A stretch of DNA of 64,000 nucleotides from Microbulbifer sp. SAOS-129_SWC (lineage in GTDB: Bacteria > Pseudomonadota > Gammaproteobacteria > Pseudomonadales > Cellvibrionaceae). The stretch covers positions 2,661,001 through 2,725,000 of the forward strand of contig NZ_CP155567.1 of NCBI RefSeq assembly GCF_039696035.1. Reading direction: 5' to 3'. Positions 62,728 to 64,000 of the stretch are shown one piece after another (the stretch's first letter is position 1; each line of letters starts with the position of its first letter). The notes under the pieces are model-generated. The model ran no database searches and had not been told where the DNA came from. It worked only from the letters and a program-made list of their open reading frames with translations. A program made the translations under genes and the position numbers.

Positions 62728-63641
62728 TCCTGCGCAGCGCAGTCGTCGAGCGCCGCCAATGGCGTTGGCAGATTCAGGACCACCTGCGCATCCTTGACCA
62801 CATCCATGCGCATAATAGTAGAGGCTCCCAGCCCATCGAGCAGCTGGCTCAGCGGGCCGCCACTGCGCGTCAGGCTGACATTCTTGGGCAAGAGCCGCTG
62901 CGCGAATTCAAGCGTATTGCTCTGCACCGCGGTCTGATGCCAGGCGCCGTCCACCCTGTGCACCATGGTCGTTGTACCCATGTGGGACTGTGACTCTGCG
63001 CGCTGGAGTTTTGGCAGTGGCGCTCTCAGTTCCAGGTCGGGCCTGCCGTCCAGCGCCGCTAACTTCGCCTTCACATCCGCACCGACCTCTACATCGATCT
63101 CCGCACCCCACTTGGGCAGTTGATAGCCATAGAGGCCCCGCACCCGCGCGATTTCCGTATCGACCGGAAGCGCCAGCACATGGGCATAAAAGTTGCGGCG
63201 CCGCATGGAATTGAGCAGCTCCAGCGCATGCGAACCCCGCGCGCCGGGCCGGCGAACCACCACGGCAATCGAGACTTCGTCGTAGGGATCGTTATCGCAG
63301 ACGGCGTAGGAGAAAAACGTCAGCGCCACCAACCCGTAACCCGGCAAGGCGCGCAGCGGCTCAAGCGGCATGGGCAGTTCCGCGCGCAACCGCTCGAGAG
63401 GCGCGAGGAACAGTAGCTGGATATTGCTCGTGCGGTAATAGAAATTCGGCGCCCATATCGGGCCGACTCGCGAATCGACCAGTTGCTTGGGAATACGGCG
63501 AAACCAGTCGATATTGCCCGCGGCCGGGTCCCGCGCTACCTCGTCAAGGTCCGGATTCATGCGGAAACGGTCATAATAGCCGCCCTCTACGACTTCGACA
63601 TTGTGCGCCCCGAATTCGACCTCTGTATACCGTTTGTTCAT
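62724..63641 (-). CDS. Acetoacetate decarboxylase family protein
   Basis: This protein of 305 residues starts at the ATG at 63641; the in-frame start at 63656 lacks a better signal. It follows the ADC fold: TEVEFGAHNVEVVEGGYYDR near the N-terminus, GYGLVALTFFSYAVCDNDPY and the active-site region VRGLYGYQLPKWGAEIDVEV, where the catalytic Lys (near 179) lies in PKW instead of the usual PKK. Family members decarboxylate acetoacetate or act on related beta-keto or enol substrates; the changed neighbour suggests a different substrate. A MerR-type promoter lies 60 bp upstream. Confidence 0.75.
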   Translation of the reverse strand: MNKRYTEVEFGAHNVEVVEGGYYDRFRMNPDLDEVARDPAAGNIDWFRRIPKQLVDSRVGPIWAPNFYYRTSNIQLLFLAPLERLRAELPMPLEPLRALPGYGLVALTFFSYAVCDNDPYDEVSIAVVVRRPGARGSHALELLNSMRRRNFYAHVLALPVDTEIARVRGLYGYQLPKWGAEIDVEVGADVKAKLAALDGRPDLELRAPLPKLQRAESQSHMGTTTMVHRVDGAWHQTAVQSNTLEFAQRLLPKNVSLTRSGGPLSQLLDGLGASTIMRMDVVKDAQVVLNLPTPLAALDDCAAQD

Positions 63642-63700
63642 ACTCGTAACCTGCACTGACCAGGGACTTGGCGGCTGCCCGTGAACAGCCTATCCCCGGC

Positions 63701-63731
63701 ACTCTAAGGTTAAACACTACTTTAAGGTCAA
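63701..63731 (-). promoter_or_regulatory. MerR-type promoter of the ADC-family gene
   Basis: On the minus strand TTGACC (63731-63726) and TAGAGT (63706-63701) are separated by exactly 19 bp containing the dyad TTAAAGTAGTGTTTAA. Normal sigma70 promoters have 17 bp; 19 bp with a central dyad is the hallmark of MerR control. Confidence 0.75.
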
Positions 63732-63771
63732 GCCTGCGACGCTGCCCTGAAGCCTAAGCCGCACAGAGGTA

Positions 63772-63802
63772 TTGACCTTAAAGTTGGCTTTAAGCCTAAG
63801 AT
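63772..63802 (+). promoter_or_regulatory. MerR-type promoter of the partial Rossmann gene
   Basis: TTGACC (63772-63777) and TAAGAT (63797-63802) are separated by exactly 19 bp containing TTAAAGTTGGCTTTAA. It mirrors the divergent promoter at 63701-63731, giving two back-to-back MerR sites. Confidence 0.8.
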
Positions 63803-63942
63803 CACCACTCGACGAAATGCGGTGATGTTCCTTTTGGGCCGCCCCGGAGAAGCCACCGTCACGGGGCGATTCCACTGTGGCGAATTCCACCTTGAGCCCC
63901 CATTGAGTCACGGTTTGGACAACGACGATGGAGCAACAGCGC

Positions 63943-64000
63943 ATGCAAGTGATACTGGGTGCAAGCGGGCAAATCGGGCGCGAGCTGGCCGCGCAACTGA
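63943..64000 (+). CDS. NAD(P)-binding Rossmann protein (epimerase/dehydratase-like), partial
   Basis: Only 19 codons are in the window: MQVILGASGQIGRELAAQL, with the GxSGxIG motif of extended SDR or NmrA-type proteins. The ATG at 63943 has GGAG 9 nt upstream; an in-frame ATG at 63928 is the alternative. It is transcribed from the MerR-type promoter about 140 bp upstream, so it belongs to the same regulon as the ADC-family gene. Confidence 0.65.
   Translation, partial: MQVILGASGQIGRELAAQL

Overview
The window looks like chromosome from a marine-type gammaproteobacterium, moderately GC-rich and plausibly Cellvibrionales/Microbulbifer-like. That placement is an inference from the gene set (TruC, YchJ, BCCT, M14, RND, POT, mdeRAB) and was not tested by a search. 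The first 12 kb is housekeeping and transport: a 5-oxoprolinase pxpB/pxpC pair (pxpC cut by the window edge), a YchJ-like SEC-C protein, truC, two DUF1810 paralogues flanking a BCCT transporter, a secreted M14 carboxypeptidase-like protein, and an RND adaptor/permease pair. From 12.5 to 14.6 kb lie a decayed SDR gene and an MFS exporter.

From 15.0 to 24.3 kb is a redox/amine cassette. It holds a flavin L-amino-acid/amine oxidase-like enzyme, a ThDP-dependent 2-oxoacid decarboxylase, and a protein joining a LecA-like (PA-IL) domain to a nitrobindin-like barrel. Facing these are a Tat-exported SpdH-like flavoprotein and a POT peptide transporter. The oxidase and decarboxylase could act in series (amino acid to oxoacid to aldehyde). 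Next is tRNA-Arg(ACG) with its terminator and six 166-bp tandem repeats built on an inverted, degenerate copy of the tRNA 3' end, resembling in layout the E. coli tyrT/rtT repeats. Then comes a methionine catabolism operon on the minus strand (mdeR, mdeA, mdeB).

After a 1.1-kb leader, part of which is almost devoid of G on the plus strand, 31.9-58.9 kb is one co-directional, tightly packed run of about 18 genes. It encodes a contractile injection system of the extracellular (eCIS/Afp/PVC/MAC-like) type. In order: a single sheath, a single tube, a zinc-ribbon hub-assembly protein, a disordered P/E-rich protein, a DUF4255 cap, an AAA+ ATPase, a CIS-tube adaptor, a separate LysM-like protein, gp27/gpD-like hub, gp5/gpV-like spike, a small beta protein, gp25, two J-type wedge proteins, a gpI-like protein, a large beta-helix fibre candidate, a five-PASTA protein, and a terminal DUF4157 (HExxH) protein with an HNH-like motif and a very long beta-rich tail that is the likely cargo. 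Many stops and starts overlap (ATGA), so translation is probably coupled. There is no capsid, terminase, integrase or T6SS membrane complex.

The last 5 kb holds a cupin/SDR/AraC group, remnants of two broken genes (cyclophilin-like and F420-reductase-like), and a MerR regulator. Next to MerR are two divergent promoters with 19-bp spacers around matching dyads, driving an acetoacetate-decarboxylase-family gene and a Rossmann-fold gene cut by the window end.
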